DNA of 64,000 nt, taken from assembly GCA_021234535.1 (NCBI GenBank), contig CM037838.1:27877969-27941968 (forward strand). Reading direction: 5' to 3'. Below the pieces are notes generated by a model. It did no database searches. It worked only from the letters and a program-made list of their open reading frames with translations, and was not told the origin of the DNA. Position numbers and translations under genes: made by a program. Source of the DNA: Stichopus chloronotus (taxonomy: Eukaryota > Echinodermata > Holothuroidea > Aspidochirotida > Stichopodidae). The stretch's first letter is position 1, and the number at the start of each line of letters is the position of its first letter. Shown here one piece after another: positions 39,218 to 51,303 of this stretch.

Positions 39218-39664
39218 TTAAAGGAGGACAGGGAGTGGTAACTACATTATAACTTTTTGCACTTTCTTTCTCCAAACTGTGTAGAAGCATACCTATCTCA
39301 CAGATTTGTGGTAAAAAAAAAATTATCTGCCAATGACAAATTTGGTTAAAGAGTGCCCTAGAAGAGAGAAAAGAATCTTTAATATTTGAATTTTTCTCAT
39401 GTTGTGGCCAGCAGGATAATATTCATGAGTATGTCTTTTATGCCTTCCCCTAGCTTGAACATGGAATGTTGTTTGGTCAAAGGTTAACAATGTTTACCTG
39501 GACTTGGCAGGTAGACATTGGTGGCCTTCAATCAACAACATTCCTCCAAAATTTGTCATTGGCAGATCCCTTTTTAACACAAATCTGTGATAGCTTCTAG
39601 TCGATTTGGAGCAAGAAAGAGCAAAAAGTTATGTACTGTAAAATGTATTGTACAACTCCTTTAA
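39218..39664. mobile_element. TTAA-flanked MITE, family 2
   Basis: A 447-base foldback-type element, TTAA at each end, with long imperfect inverted arms of over 100 bases. Phrases such as TAACTTTTTGCACTTTCTTT, CACAGATTTGTG and 'TCTGCCAATGACAAATTTGG' in the left arm recur in complement in the right arm. No coding frame. Confidence 0.8.
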
Positions 39665-41397
39665 TTCAAAAGCCACACTAAGAGCGTTCTAATTTGCCCA
39701 TGGATGTTCGACAAATGCATGCTTCCAAATCTTTGATAGAAATGGTCATCATATAAAAGGGCACTGCAAGTTATTCCCATTTTAGAAACTGCATGTTAGA
39801 ATTCAGTGCGTATGTTTGTGTCAGCATCAATAGCATGGTACAGTGGTGAAACGTGCAGCAGTTGTGTGTGAAGACAAGTAAGTGAGAAGCAAAATAAATT
39901 AAGCATCTCAAAAGATGGCATGTCTTTAGCTTATAAAAGGTGAATTTTAATTTTTTTCTCTGTTTGTAGTGAATTAGTTTCTAGCGGGGACACATTCACT
40001 CATGTACCTGGTATCCTCACTTTGTCATCATGAAAACAGAGAAAAGTTACAGAAGAACACTGTGGCTACCATTGAATTTGTTGGGCCATGACAGGTTCTG
40101 GTCACACTTCCCTTGAACAAAAAAAAACGAGTATTAGCTGGTTAGGTTAGTATACTGACAGCAAAGGAATTGAGGACTTTTATGCAAAACCCAGAGAGAA
40201 AAAAACGGCTACAAAGAAATGTTTCAATGATACTTGGAAAGTCAAAAAAGACTGAAGCCATGTTAGCTTTTTAAATAGTCAAAGCAAGCAACAATGGTGA
40301 CAAAATGCAGAAAATGTGTGATGATTTGAATGGATAAAGTGGTAAGTTATTTGTACTCCAAGAATGAGGTAAGTGAGAAGTGGATGATCCACAGAGGGAG
40401 GTGATAAAATATACAAGAATGTCCTAACACATTACCAGCATGTTCCAAAATGTGTATACAAGTCCTAATAAAACACAAATACATCTCCAAAATAAGCATA
40501 TCTGAAGTTAAAAATTGCTACCTGCATGATACTTGTCGAAGGCAATATGTGTAACTCCATGTCTGCAAAAGTCAATTTCACAATGTTAGCATGTCAAAAA
40601 CGAAATTTAGCGTATCAGAAGTACGAAAACCAGTTCCGGTGCATTTCATCCCCTGTTGCCACATGTCTTTAAATTAAATGTTTTCATGAATTTTTCACAT
40701 CATATATTAATAGTCTTACTTATCAGAGAGTGACTACACCAATGCAGTATTTGGTCTGCAAATCATCTCCTAGAACTATTACATTTATGCTCCAGGACTC
40801 AGAATCTGCAATGCAGTTTGTGTTTTTCTTTTCTTTAGACGTTTTCGGATATCAGTCACTTTGCTGAATGTAATACAGTAAAAATCAGTCAAAGATGCAC
40901 AGATTTTGCAAAATGCGAACAAAATCCATGCAAATAAATTCCTGGTTTGAGGTTATTTACAAAGTTACAAACTGATTAACAATGATTTCAATTTTACCAC
41001 TGGTCACCCCCTTTAATACATCTGACAATTTCTAATTCACACCCACCATGGACATCTAACCAAACTCTCCACCCTACCTCCTCGATGAATAAGCAATGAA
41101 ACTTAATTCCAGGTGTCCTGTCTGGGTATATTTTATTCCACTGCGATAATTCAGATGAAAAAAAGAAGTTCATTTTCGACTGTTGTAAAACTCTTCAGTG
41201 GCACACCATCTTCAAGGTCACTACGTGACCATTTAATTAACATTTACACTTCTAGGAATTTACGATAAGGTCATGATCATTCTCAAATGCCAGGCTCACA
41301 ACTGTCGTTTATAGATTCATTAAGATAGTGTGTCGATGTAAAAAAAAAAAATATTCAAACATATCTCCTGAAAAGAAGTGATAGCTCGTTTGATCAA
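39665..41397. other. no gene recognised
   Basis: AT-rich non-coding DNA; nothing beyond short poly-A runs. Confidence 0.4.
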
Positions 41398-41881
41398 TGA
41401 ATGGTTGTGTGACATGCACCAAGGAATGAGCACCCTTCATGCAGAAATTGCAGAGTAAAACCTTGCTTGGAAATCTGTGGGAAATGCAAAACAGATGACA
41501 TGGAGCGTTGCACAGCGTCGTTATTTCTTTTGCTAAGCCTACATATTTTGCCTCTTAAATACTTAGTTTCACAATGGTAAAAGAAATGGATATTTCTTAA
41601 GAAGAAAATACATGCTTCCAAAACAAAATGTTTCAAAACCTTCTCAAATGTCCCTGAAACATAGGTTACATTAACAAAGAATATGGCATATCATAGGGAC
41701 GTCACAATTAGTTTGCATACTTAGCTGATGTTTTTTCATGACAAAGCTGTGTTGACACTAATTTGCTGTAAATGTGTAAGTCTTTGACAGATTTTTATGA
41801 AATTTGTGCTATTTGTAACATTTTTAATGCTTTTAGCACCCAATACTCCAAAGTGTCATTTTCATGTCACACAACCTTTAA
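41398..41881 (-). mobile_element. TTAA-flanked MITE, family 1, copy B
   Basis: Same family as the 25.9-kb element, in reverse orientation. Read on the minus strand it starts TTAAAGGTTGTGTGACATG, followed by AAAATGACACTTTGGAGTAT and TGGGTGC, and shares 'TTTACAGCAAATTAGTGTCA'. The far end carries the matching inverted repeat (TGGTTGTGTGACATGC) with the flank mutated to TGAA. About 484 bases; non-coding. Confidence 0.8.
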
Positions 41882-42309
41882 CTATGCACTTTGAATATTC
41901 ACTAGGGCAAAGTTATGATCTACACTGAAGGCTTATTTTTCTTTATTGCAAAATACTCAAGGAAAAAAACTGAATAAAGTCAGATAAGGATTCAGTGATG
42001 TGTCAAGAGTTTGTCTACATTTTCAATTGCATTCTGAGGCTTGCAGAGGGTAGCCTTCTTTATATTATGTTGACTGCGGATCTTCCTAGTACAGTGGAAT
42101 ACGTAGAAAAATTGTACACCATGCATGCTTGTTTGAATGCAACAATAGTTAATATGTGCTACCAGTGTCTGCACCAACTGGGGATAGGGGAATTTGCCCC
42201 ACAGTCAGAGCCTTTTCACCCCAATTTTATCCTTCCGCCCTCGACTGAAGTAACCTGACAAAGATGAATATTTTTCCAACATATTAAGTTTGCATTTATC
42301 TGTCTGTTC

Positions 42310-42500
42310 TAGGAAGACTTTATTTTTCACCAGAGATATGCTAAAACCTCAGAGGTTCCAGGGTCTTAACAACCCTGGGCCCCCAAAGAGTTTGCCTCTG
42401 GGCCCCACAGGCAGTTGCAAATTTTCATATTTGAAGTAGATTATCCTGAGACTTAATTTTTCACTCAGAGGTAAGCTAAAACCTCAGAGCTTAGCCCCTG
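42310..42500 (+). repeat. tandem duplication, about 135 bases
   Basis: The phrase GACTTTATTTTTCACCAGAG, continuing 'ATGCTAAAACCTCAGAG' at 42316, recurs at 42450 as GACTTAATTTTTCACTCAGA and 'GTAAGCTAAAACCTCAGAG'. Between them is GC-rich 'GGGCCCC' text. Non-coding. Confidence 0.6.
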
Positions 42501-43431
42501 GACCCTACCATGAAGGGCCTAAGACAGGCCCCTGGATCCCACTTGCTATGCATGTGCTTCACACTTGATTTTGTTAAACTGCTGCCCCCAAACAGTTTCT
42601 TTTGCTTTGATTTGTCCCCTTCCCAAATCTACAGTCCTAATGCCACCACTGTGTGCTCAAACATTTAACTGAATGGAGCATATTACAGCTACAGTAGATA
42701 GAGATACTGTTGTAATAGTATGTATCCCTTCATAAGTGTACAGTATCATTGCTTCGAGGTGATTGATGGCATTACAAGGTATGCTGTTTGCATGTACTTG
42801 TGCTCTGAGAACAATGCTATTATGGTAACAAAGCGGTGGCGCTATGTCAGTGAGCTGCCATTCTGGAGTCTAAATCGCAGCTTCCTGGCTACATACACAT
42901 GCTACTGAAGTTTTTACTTGCAAAGAGTGACTATACAGTAGTTATGACCTACGCAGGGAGTTACCAGGCAGAGGCCAATGTCACATTATACTGTATATTT
43001 CTGAGACGACCAATCACCTTCAATGTGCAAAATGCTGTTAAATTGACTTTTCTTGAAGCCTGTGCAAGACTTCATTATTTTCTTTCAGTTCCTAGACATT
43101 TCATGATACAATAAACTTTTAAAACAATAAAATCCTGAAATAAATCAACTGTGAGCCAAAATCAGCATTAATTGGTAATCAACCATACCACATAAAGTCA
43201 GTGTAATTTGCAAAAAACAATGCCTGTCAAGGCCTTATATTTTTTAACATGTAAAATGTATTTACCCTTCAATACAAGTTAATGTAGTTCCAAAACTTTA
43301 TTGCTTTTTAAGACAACACATTATGTTCATGATATTAAGTTTATTCTGGTACATGTATGAAGTAAATTACAGTATAAAACAGTTGAAACTGTACAACAGC
43401 TTTAAATGGACAACAAATTCTAATCTGATAC

Positions 43432-43997
43432 TTAAAAGAATAGTCCAGCCAGAAATTTACCTTTGATATGTTTAAGAGTAAGTTAATGTGACCCTCATAG
43501 TAAAACTTCCATTCAGTTCCCATGCATGGTTCTCGCGATTTTATCAGTTCAAATTACCCCCTTTGCTACCGACTGGGAACTTGAAGCAAACAGGAGAGAC
43601 ATCATCTCTTCACATTGCTAAAGAGTCTTTTGTTTTCTGCATTTTTAAATTTATTATTTTGACCTTGAAATCAGCAGGTGGTCAGCCTACATACTGGTTA
43701 CATGAAGGTCAAAATACTCTCATACCCCTCCTACATTCACATTATGATATCACTATGTATTGAAGTATTAAATTTGGTGTATATTTTAAAGAAAAACATA
43801 AAATGCTTTACTAATGTGGGGAGATGACATCATTCCTGCATGCTTCAAGTTAACTGTCAGTAGCAAATGTGGCAACTTCAACTGCTCATATCTCAGGAAC
43901 CACACATGTGAATTAAATGGAAGTTTCACCGTAATGGTCAGATTAACTTACTCTTCAACATATCAAAGCTATATTCCTGGCTAGCCCATCCTTTTAA
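43432..43997. mobile_element. TTAA-flanked MITE, family 3
   Basis: A 566-base element with TTAA at both ends and inverted repeats of roughly 60 bases. The left arm has AGTCCAGCCAG, CTTTGATATGTT and 'AAGAGTAAGTTAATGTGACC'; the right arm carries the complement with a few changes (GGCTAGCCAG, CTTTGATATGTT, AGAGTAAGTTAATCTGACC). Non-coding interior. Confidence 0.85.
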
Positions 43998-44061
43998 GAA
44001 TCATAAAGGAAGTCTTCCTGAGTCTGAACAGCTTTGATAGAAGTTTGAATATATTTTTAAG

Positions 44062-44191
44062 GTCACATCATGCCTCTAACAACGAGGCTACATTATGTGA
44101 CTGCAAATGGTTGGAAAGGGTGTGATCAGGCCAGGACACTCACAAAATATGATCGTAGAGGAAAGACTGATAACTTGGTCTTGAAGAGATC
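44062..44191 (+). CDS. exon-like open frame, unrecognised
   Basis: A plus-strand 130-base segment between ATTTTTAAG|GTCAC and AGATC|GTAAGT. It reads a soluble-protein-like sequence (MPLTTRLHYVTANGWKGC, then QARTLTKYDRRGKTDN). The frame closes only at the TAA embedded in the donor. The codons are less AT-biased than the neighbours. No domain recognised. Its exit phase does not match the acceptor proposed at 45290, so I do not join them. Confidence 0.2.
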
Positions 44192-45289
44192 GTAAGTAAA
44201 ACATTTCTCACAAGCTTTCCAATAAATCTAGAAGCAATATATTAAGAGCTTTACAGTACAATATATAGAAGTCTCAGGGGCAGTTTGTTTAATACTCAAA
44301 TCTCAAAGTTGTCAGCTGTGTTTCAAAGTATCTTGGAAAACGATAAAATGTAATACACTTCATTTTCACAATTTCCCTTTCCACCTTTCTTTGGTAGTTT
44401 GGTGATTTTCCACGATTCAATTGCAGAGTTGTTCTTGAAAAACATGAATATGCAGAGAGCAGCACAGCAGTGGAGGAATTTCATCATTAATTATAAATGA
44501 ACAGATCCTCAGCCTCTACTTTGACATATACACAGTATTTCATGTTTCCGGGACTTCAACAAATATTGGTTAACTTACAATCACTTGACTTGTTTCACAA
44601 CCAAACTTTGATCTCAAATGTACACAGTATTGTCTAAATTTCTTCAAACAGTTGACACAATTGGATAGTTACTGTGTTTATTTACACTTTCTCCTGAGAC
44701 CCAATCTCTGCTTTAGATTTAGCTTTCACGTACAGTCTACGGCTCTTCCTTTGCGATCTCTACCTGTGACAAAGCATATTTGTTTGAGGGCTTGTATGTG
44801 GTCACCGCACAATGCAATCTGCCTAGGTACTGTATGTACAGTAGATTATTAATCACTTGAACATGATTGTAAAATCAAGAATGAATTCTGAATGGTTTGT
44901 CTACAGTACACCGAACATGACTCATTAACTTGCAAGTCATCCAAGGATGTAAATTTCTACATGTCACATCCTCACAAAGAAAAACTACCTTGCTGCATCT
45001 CTTGCAACCTCAAATCACAATCTTTGAGTAATTAGCATCCATCACTCAAAGGAAATTAAGGCAAAGTATTAGCTATGCTGGTTGTCATATAGCCGCCAAA
45101 ATTTCATAATTAAGTGAATGTGGTGGCACCAAGTGTAAGAAAACTTGTTAAAATATAAACAACTGCTAAGAATGATTACCAGTATACATCATTATAGTAG
45201 CAGTATAACGTAAGAGATGTAACTTTAATTTTTTCTGCAAGTAATTATGCTGTACCAGACACTGTTCGCTTGAGTCTGTGTCCATGCAG

Positions 45290-45435
45290 TTAAAACATGC
45301 AAGGACACAACAGGTTTAAGCAACTTTAATGCAGCACTACAGGAGCATAGCCATACACGTCCACAACTGTTCCCACTGCCTAATGATACACCAATTAACC
45401 ATGACAGTACCCTTACCTCAAACCTCATGATTACG
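45290..45435 (+). CDS. exon-like open frame, unrecognised
   Basis: A plus-strand 146-base segment between CCATGCAG|TTAAAA and ATTACG|GTATGTG. It reads KTCKDTTGLSNFNAALQEHS and later LFPLPNDTPINHDSTLTSNL, Asn/Thr/Pro-rich and disordered-looking. The frame is open from 45274 to 45588. Its phase-0 exit would fit the small segment at 46049-46102 (LLRRLSGDLRFVKENLAK), which has a strong pyrimidine tract and an AAG|GTGACA donor. No homology recognised. Confidence 0.2.
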
Positions 45436-45699
45436 GTATGTGAACCTCAAACCTTATTACATTACAAATATCTCTACTGCAACAGAACCAAGACAAACAA
45501 AGAAAACACTTCAACTTGTTTTAGCCAATTATATGATAGCCGGCAGACAACTCCTCAAGCATATGTACACACAGCGGGGTCACAACACTGAAAGAACATC
45601 TTTGCTTCTCAAGATGGAGTGCATCCATCCATAACGTCATGGTATGTACATGCATAATGTACGATCAATCCCATGCCACACATTCCCAACAACATAAAA

Positions 45700-46110
45700 C
45701 ACATCTGTCTCTCCCAGACTCTCTTCCACACTGAGACCAAAGCTAACTGCGTTCAGCTATCGCTCACAGAGAACACCTACCCCTGTCGTCCATGAATCCC
45801 ATGGCTATCCTGAAAGTGTGTGTGGTGACGACGAAGCGACTTCCCGAAAATGAATTCTGACAAAACGACCTCCAACAAAAGGATGAGTTCTTTGAAAAAA
45901 AAAAATTTCAAAGCAGACCACTGAACAACTTAAGCTCCAATAACAGCCTACATGGCATGAACCTCTCATTGCAAAGTACCGTTTGTTACGTCTGCTGGCA
46001 GAGCGATGATGTCAGTCTCTAAGTTACCCCGTCTCCTCTCTCTATCAGCTGCTCCGACGACTATCTGGTGATTTAAGATTCGTTAAAGAAAACCTGGCCA
46101 AGGTGACAGT
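45700..46110. promoter_or_regulatory. CpG-rich patch, possible promoter
   Basis: CpG is locally dense (GACGACGAAGCGACTTCCCG, CAGAGCGATG, GCTCCGACGAC). On the minus strand, ATG at 45802 in a near-ideal GCCATGG context reads MGFMDDR and ends at a donor CAGGG|GTAGGTG (45781, phase 1). On the plus strand an exon-like segment lies at 46049-46102. A promoter role is inferred from composition only. Confidence 0.25.
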
Positions 46111-47771
46111 GATAGTACCCTGATGGCTTGTCTTGTTTATTTTGAGGCAAATGAGTGGCTTGCACAGCATTCAGTACAAGTCAAAAAAAAAAAAAGCCCG
46201 GTGAGCTAACTCCCCTTCATAGAGATAGCTCATTAGAAAATTGAAACATTCGGCATTTTGCACAGACTTACAGAGTTAAGGCATTTTTCATTTTCTCTTC
46301 TTTTTCTCCTTACTTCATTTTTTCTCTCTCTTTGGTTTAAACTACCAAAAGGACATAAATCCCTTTGTCATACATGGCTTTCCACGATTAACTGTGGCGG
46401 GAGAACCTCCCCCTTGTTGCTCAACTACTGCTGGGGATTCTGTCTTACCGTACGTCAGATAATTACAGCTCGACAATGAATCAAGGACTTTTTGGTTATA
46501 GAAATTCTCTTTTTTCTCTCATTTCACTTAAAATTAGTGATTGTCAAATGATGATAAGGAGACTCTTTTTGCTTTGTGGCCCGCAGTTACATCCAAAACA
46601 TTCACTCTACATCATGATGTTTTACATTTTCTCTTTGTGTTCAACCTTTCTTTCAGTGGTATGTCCTCTAATTTTGACAAGTTATGGCTATTTTTTTCAT
46701 AGCCAGCTTGAATATGGCTGGAGGGTATTTTTTTGTTGCAATATGACTATGGCTAGAGGATATAATTACTGTAGCCTTTAACATCCATGATGGATGTAAG
46801 TTGATTTCACTGCAACAGCTGCGGCTATGCAGCATAATGTGCATGTACAACAGTTTAGGTTCTGGTGAGACAACTGTTACTGAGAGCGCCTTTTGCACTT
46901 CAGAAAATGTTCACATGACAGCAGGGACTTAGAAATTCCAAAACAGCAGATAGGAGTGCATTTGTTTTGTGGTGACAGGTTTGAGTGATGAGTGAAGTAA
47001 ATTCACACTTTCAGCTAAGTGACAAAATTTTTGATAAAAATGTTTTACATGTCACTCAAGAGAATAACAATTAGGCATCACCAGCATGTACACAGTGGGT
47101 ATACTGGCAATCATTTTCTGTTGTTCTGGAAATGTACATAAAAACTGAAACCAACAAATCATGAAATGGAAAAATCAGGAATTAAATGTGTTTGCTCCAA
47201 AACAAACATACAATATCCATGAAATCAAAGTAACAACTGCTTTAATAATTTGAATAAATTTAAAACTACCAGTCCTTACTAAAAGTAACAAACAGTCATG
47301 CTTTGGTACTAAGTAGTACTCCTACCAAAATACTGGTACTAACTTGAGTACCAGCATACCATCCAAGTCTATGGCACCAGTTCTATCTACAGAAAGATGT
47401 GACTAATTGCCTTTGATTTATTATGTGTCCATGTGTAGCCCTGAACAAACAACACCCTTTCAGTTGGCAGAGAAATTTGCAAAATGAAACAATGCAACTC
47501 AAGGTGTAGGCTATGCAGTGGCAGACTTTAGTTTGGCTGGCCAATCTCTATTTCCCCTTCATATCTGCAGTTTTAAACATTATGGTCACTTGCTTTATAT
47601 TGCTTATTGTACCTTTGTGAAAAATTTTGAAAGCAAGTATCTATAAATCCACCTACTTTACACACAAAAAGCTGGATACAATATAACAGAATATCCAGCT
47701 CAAGCATCCAACAAAGAGCCCTATTCTCCATGTGTTACAGTTTTACAGGGACTGTCAAATCATCCCAGATG
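46111..47771. other. no gene recognised; possible hAT-like relic at 47.3 kb
   Basis: AT-rich non-coding DNA. At about 47305-47385 a palindromic 'TACTGGTACTAACTTGAGTA' stretch followed by CCAGCATACCATCCAAGTCT resembles the 7.9-kb sequence read on the other strand. Confidence 0.3.
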
Positions 47772-47865
47772 GGAGATTACCGTACTTTTACGTCCATGAG
47801 AGACTTTTTCTACGTCCATGGCATGACCGACTACCCTGAAAACATCTAATTGATGTGTCTAGATA

Positions 47866-48160
47866 GACCGTCCCATGGACAATTCCCATCAGACAATTCC
47901 ATGTCAGAGAGCTATCCTTAGATAATTCCCACCCAGACAATTCCAAACCCGGAGAAGTCCACCTTAGACAATTCTCCCCTGATAACTTTCCTAAATGGAG
48001 AGGGTTAGGGTTAAGTTTAGGGTGAGTGGTAATTTTCCGAGGGGACGTTATTCTACTTGAGTATTGTCTGGGTCGGAATTGTAAGGGAGGAAGTTTTCCA
48101 GGTGGGAGTTGTCTGTTGGAAATTGTCCGGAGGAGGGGGAGGGAGTTGTCTGGAAACTCT
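47866..48160. repeat. foldback repeat with telomere-like core
   Basis: Two inverted arms, each made of short direct repeats. The left arm has AGACAATTCC-type motifs at 47878, 47891, 47920, 47935 and 47966. The right arm has their complements (GGAATTGT, GGAGTTGTCTG, GGAAATTGTCC) at about 48063, 48075, 48106, 48118 and 48142. The centre (48002-48023) is GGGTTAGGGTTAAGTTTAGG, three near-TTAGGG units. No coding frame. Confidence 0.75.
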
Positions 48161-48164
48161 AGTA

Positions 48165-51100
48165 AGAAACTATCATGATGCCATAATATAACTTCTCAGG
48201 ACAGAAAGAGAGAGCAGGTCGACTTCATTAGTAAATAGCTCTAGTTCATCATATATTGCCAGCCGTTATTCACTGTTACACACTGGTCATGTTATTCAAG
48301 AATACTGAAGGTTCCTAGATTAATGTACTGTACCATATTGACACTAGCCAAGCTACTACTGAAGTGCATCACTTTAACAAACCTAGCCTACTTAATTGTA
48401 AGCAGAGTGACATTTCATGAAAAGAAGTCCATTGCAGGTGTCTGCCTGTCACATTTAATGGTTCTGTGATAACATTTTAATGTCTACTTGTCCACTTCTT
48501 TATGCAGGGCAAGGCTTCTGCCTTTGAGTAGGTAGCATTAACAATGTAACCCAAAATACACTTGTAATACCACAACCTCTCACTGAGTACAGTAAAAGTG
48601 ATCGACCTGCTAGATATAAGAGTACATGAAGCTATCTGTTACTAACTCATTTGAGTTTACTTGTAATTCCAGCAAAGGGACAATGCACAACTACAGGTAC
48701 AATTACAGTCTGTTACTACATCACTGTGTACAAACCTATAGACTTTCCCAAAATGCATTGAGTTTGCATTCTGGTCCTCAATGAACAAAGAGAATCATAA
48801 ATCTGATAATATTCAGGTGCAGTCAAAACATGATGAGTGTCCATAAGTGCAAGTATGACCTTTTTACAGGTAACTACGAATAAGAGATACTTTGATACTT
48901 GGGCCATAAAATTGCAGTATCTTCTGTAATCAGATCTGTGAAGGTATAAAAAACAGTAAATATCAGAATTTTAAATGTAAACTTTTTCCCCTCAATTTCT
49001 ACTGAGGTATGGTCATCCTAGTTACAATGAAAAGATTGTTGCTCTGTTTAATACTAGGATTCATATAAATCACTGACCTTAGGGTTGATTGTCCTGTATG
49101 ATTAGAGTAGTTAAAGATGTCTGCAAAAGCCAATAAAAGTTCCTTTGCTCTATTATTTTGTTTTGTCAAACTTCAAAAATCTTCATAAATTACCATGGAA
49201 ACCAACTTTAGGTGCTTTAAATGTAAAACAGTATAGATCAGACAACGAAAAAGAATTGTTCACTGTGTGAACATACAGTACCATAAATAATATATAACAA
49301 CAACGACAACCATGCCACTGTAACTGGTACGCAAACCACAAGAGGAGCTTGATATGGGCAAGGATATAACCAGTGTCAAATTTAATACCTGCCTTTGCTA
49401 GCACAGGAGAAAGCAGTGCGACAATTGTGTGCAGACAGGTAGGTGAGGAGACAAAGTGAAAAAGGAAACTATCCAGGAAGTACCTTTAATTGGAAAAGAG
49501 GGCCATGAAGTGGGGTCTGTTGTCATAGCTGGGACACAAACCCTTTACCATTAACTAAAAATTATGTAAAGATGAAGCAAAATTGATGGGAGATGAGACT
49601 TTCACAAATTCTACTGCAAAAATTGCAGACCAGCGAAAATAATCCACCACAAAATCAAACAATTCTAAAGCAGACAAAAGCAAACAAAAAGCAGCAGCTG
49701 AAAATCTACAAGCTCACCCCTCCCTCCCACGGAATTTGGTGACGCATCTTTGAGTATTTAATTTATGTCATTTCTAACATGTCTCTATTGTCACAAGCAC
49801 TGCTACAGTGATGTGATTGACAAAAACTCAACGGGCACTGCCAGTCTATTCTATAGGTCAACTTACCTCATCAAATGTTATCTATGAAAGAAAACCCTCA
49901 TGTAATTCCTATTAAATTGAGTTTGTTCAAAACATTTAGGATAAGTATAATCTTGATGATATTACTGTATTTAATCAATTGGAAAAGCTAAAAAAAAAAC
50001 CCAAACACTTCTGGTTTGGATATTTACGAACAACTCACTTACCTGTCTCAGCATAACAGATGCACTCCCATCTACTGTGTTTAGAGTACTAGTAACCTTT
50101 AACCCCTTCAACCTTTACTAGCACCATTGGTCCAATACCAGGATAGGGCCTAAATCCACAAGTCTAGCAGCCTGCATCAATCAGGGAAAAAAGGGATGTA
50201 CGAAAGGAACAGTGCTACGAAACCTGGCACTACAAAGACTGCTGTACATGTGTGCATGGTGTAATAGCGTGGCTGCATGGATCACTAGGGGTGGAGAGGT
50301 GCCACTGTATTGAGGAGACTTTGATAAACAAAGTTACTGCTGGCTCATGGGAGGGGGGTGAAAAGGTGGGTAGGTGACTTGACAAATTAAAGCTGGCTCA
50401 TGCAGTGATTTCCCACCTGCATAGAGCTCTATTTGTTGGTGATTTCTTGGATGCAATGGCTGCTTCTGGCCCCACTCCTGGACAGATGATGATTCTGAAG
50501 ACCAAGTATATCAGCAAAATATTGGAAATCTGAAGAAAATTCCTCACACACATGATCAGGAACAATTTATGTGGAACTAATGGTACACACAGATATAAAT
50601 TTAATTCTTGCTGTTTCAGAGTGCCAGTTACGGTTCACAATGTCCTCGGACTCAGACAGTTCTTTTGTCTCCATGATTACAATTTACTCAACTACCACCT
50701 ACCCAATTTTTACCAAGGGAAATTGACAATGGAATGAAATCCCATTTCCACTGAATTCCAATCATAAAATACTTGATGGTCAAGTCACAAGGCAAGTGTA
50801 AATTGATATTTTCCTCCTTACAATTTGGGTTCTGTTAGCAACTGGTCCTGGTGGACCAAACATGTGCTATCTAATTGTTACAAGAAGGAATGACATAAAA
50901 GGTCCTTGTTGATATTTACAGTAGTACTTTATAAACAGTCAGGGTACAGTGTGTTGTAACTGTGGCACAATGCTAAATTATGACTTAGTTGGAAGAAAAC
51001 CTCATGTCACCTCAACACAAAAATGTAGGAAGAAATTACAAATCCATAAGTAACTGGTTAATCTTCTGTGTTTTACATGACCAAGGTATTACTCTTGCTC

Positions 51101-51237
51101 ATATCTAGTCCCCACAACTGGCATGGGGAATTAACCAGTGACTATGAGTTATCCTTGCTTAAACTGAGGCATTTTTCATGGCTCCCATCCCAATGCAATG
51201 CACTCCAAAATAAACTTCTAGCACCAATTAATGGGAA
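48165..51237. other. no gene recognised
   Basis: AT-rich non-coding DNA with G-runs near 50.35 kb. The part next to 51.24 kb may contain further, unreadable DIRS sequence. Confidence 0.4.
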
Positions 51238-51303
51238 CAATTAAAGACAAAGTGCAAAAGGCAAATGAGGCCAACCAAGGACAAAACGCACCATCCTAGA
51301 ACT

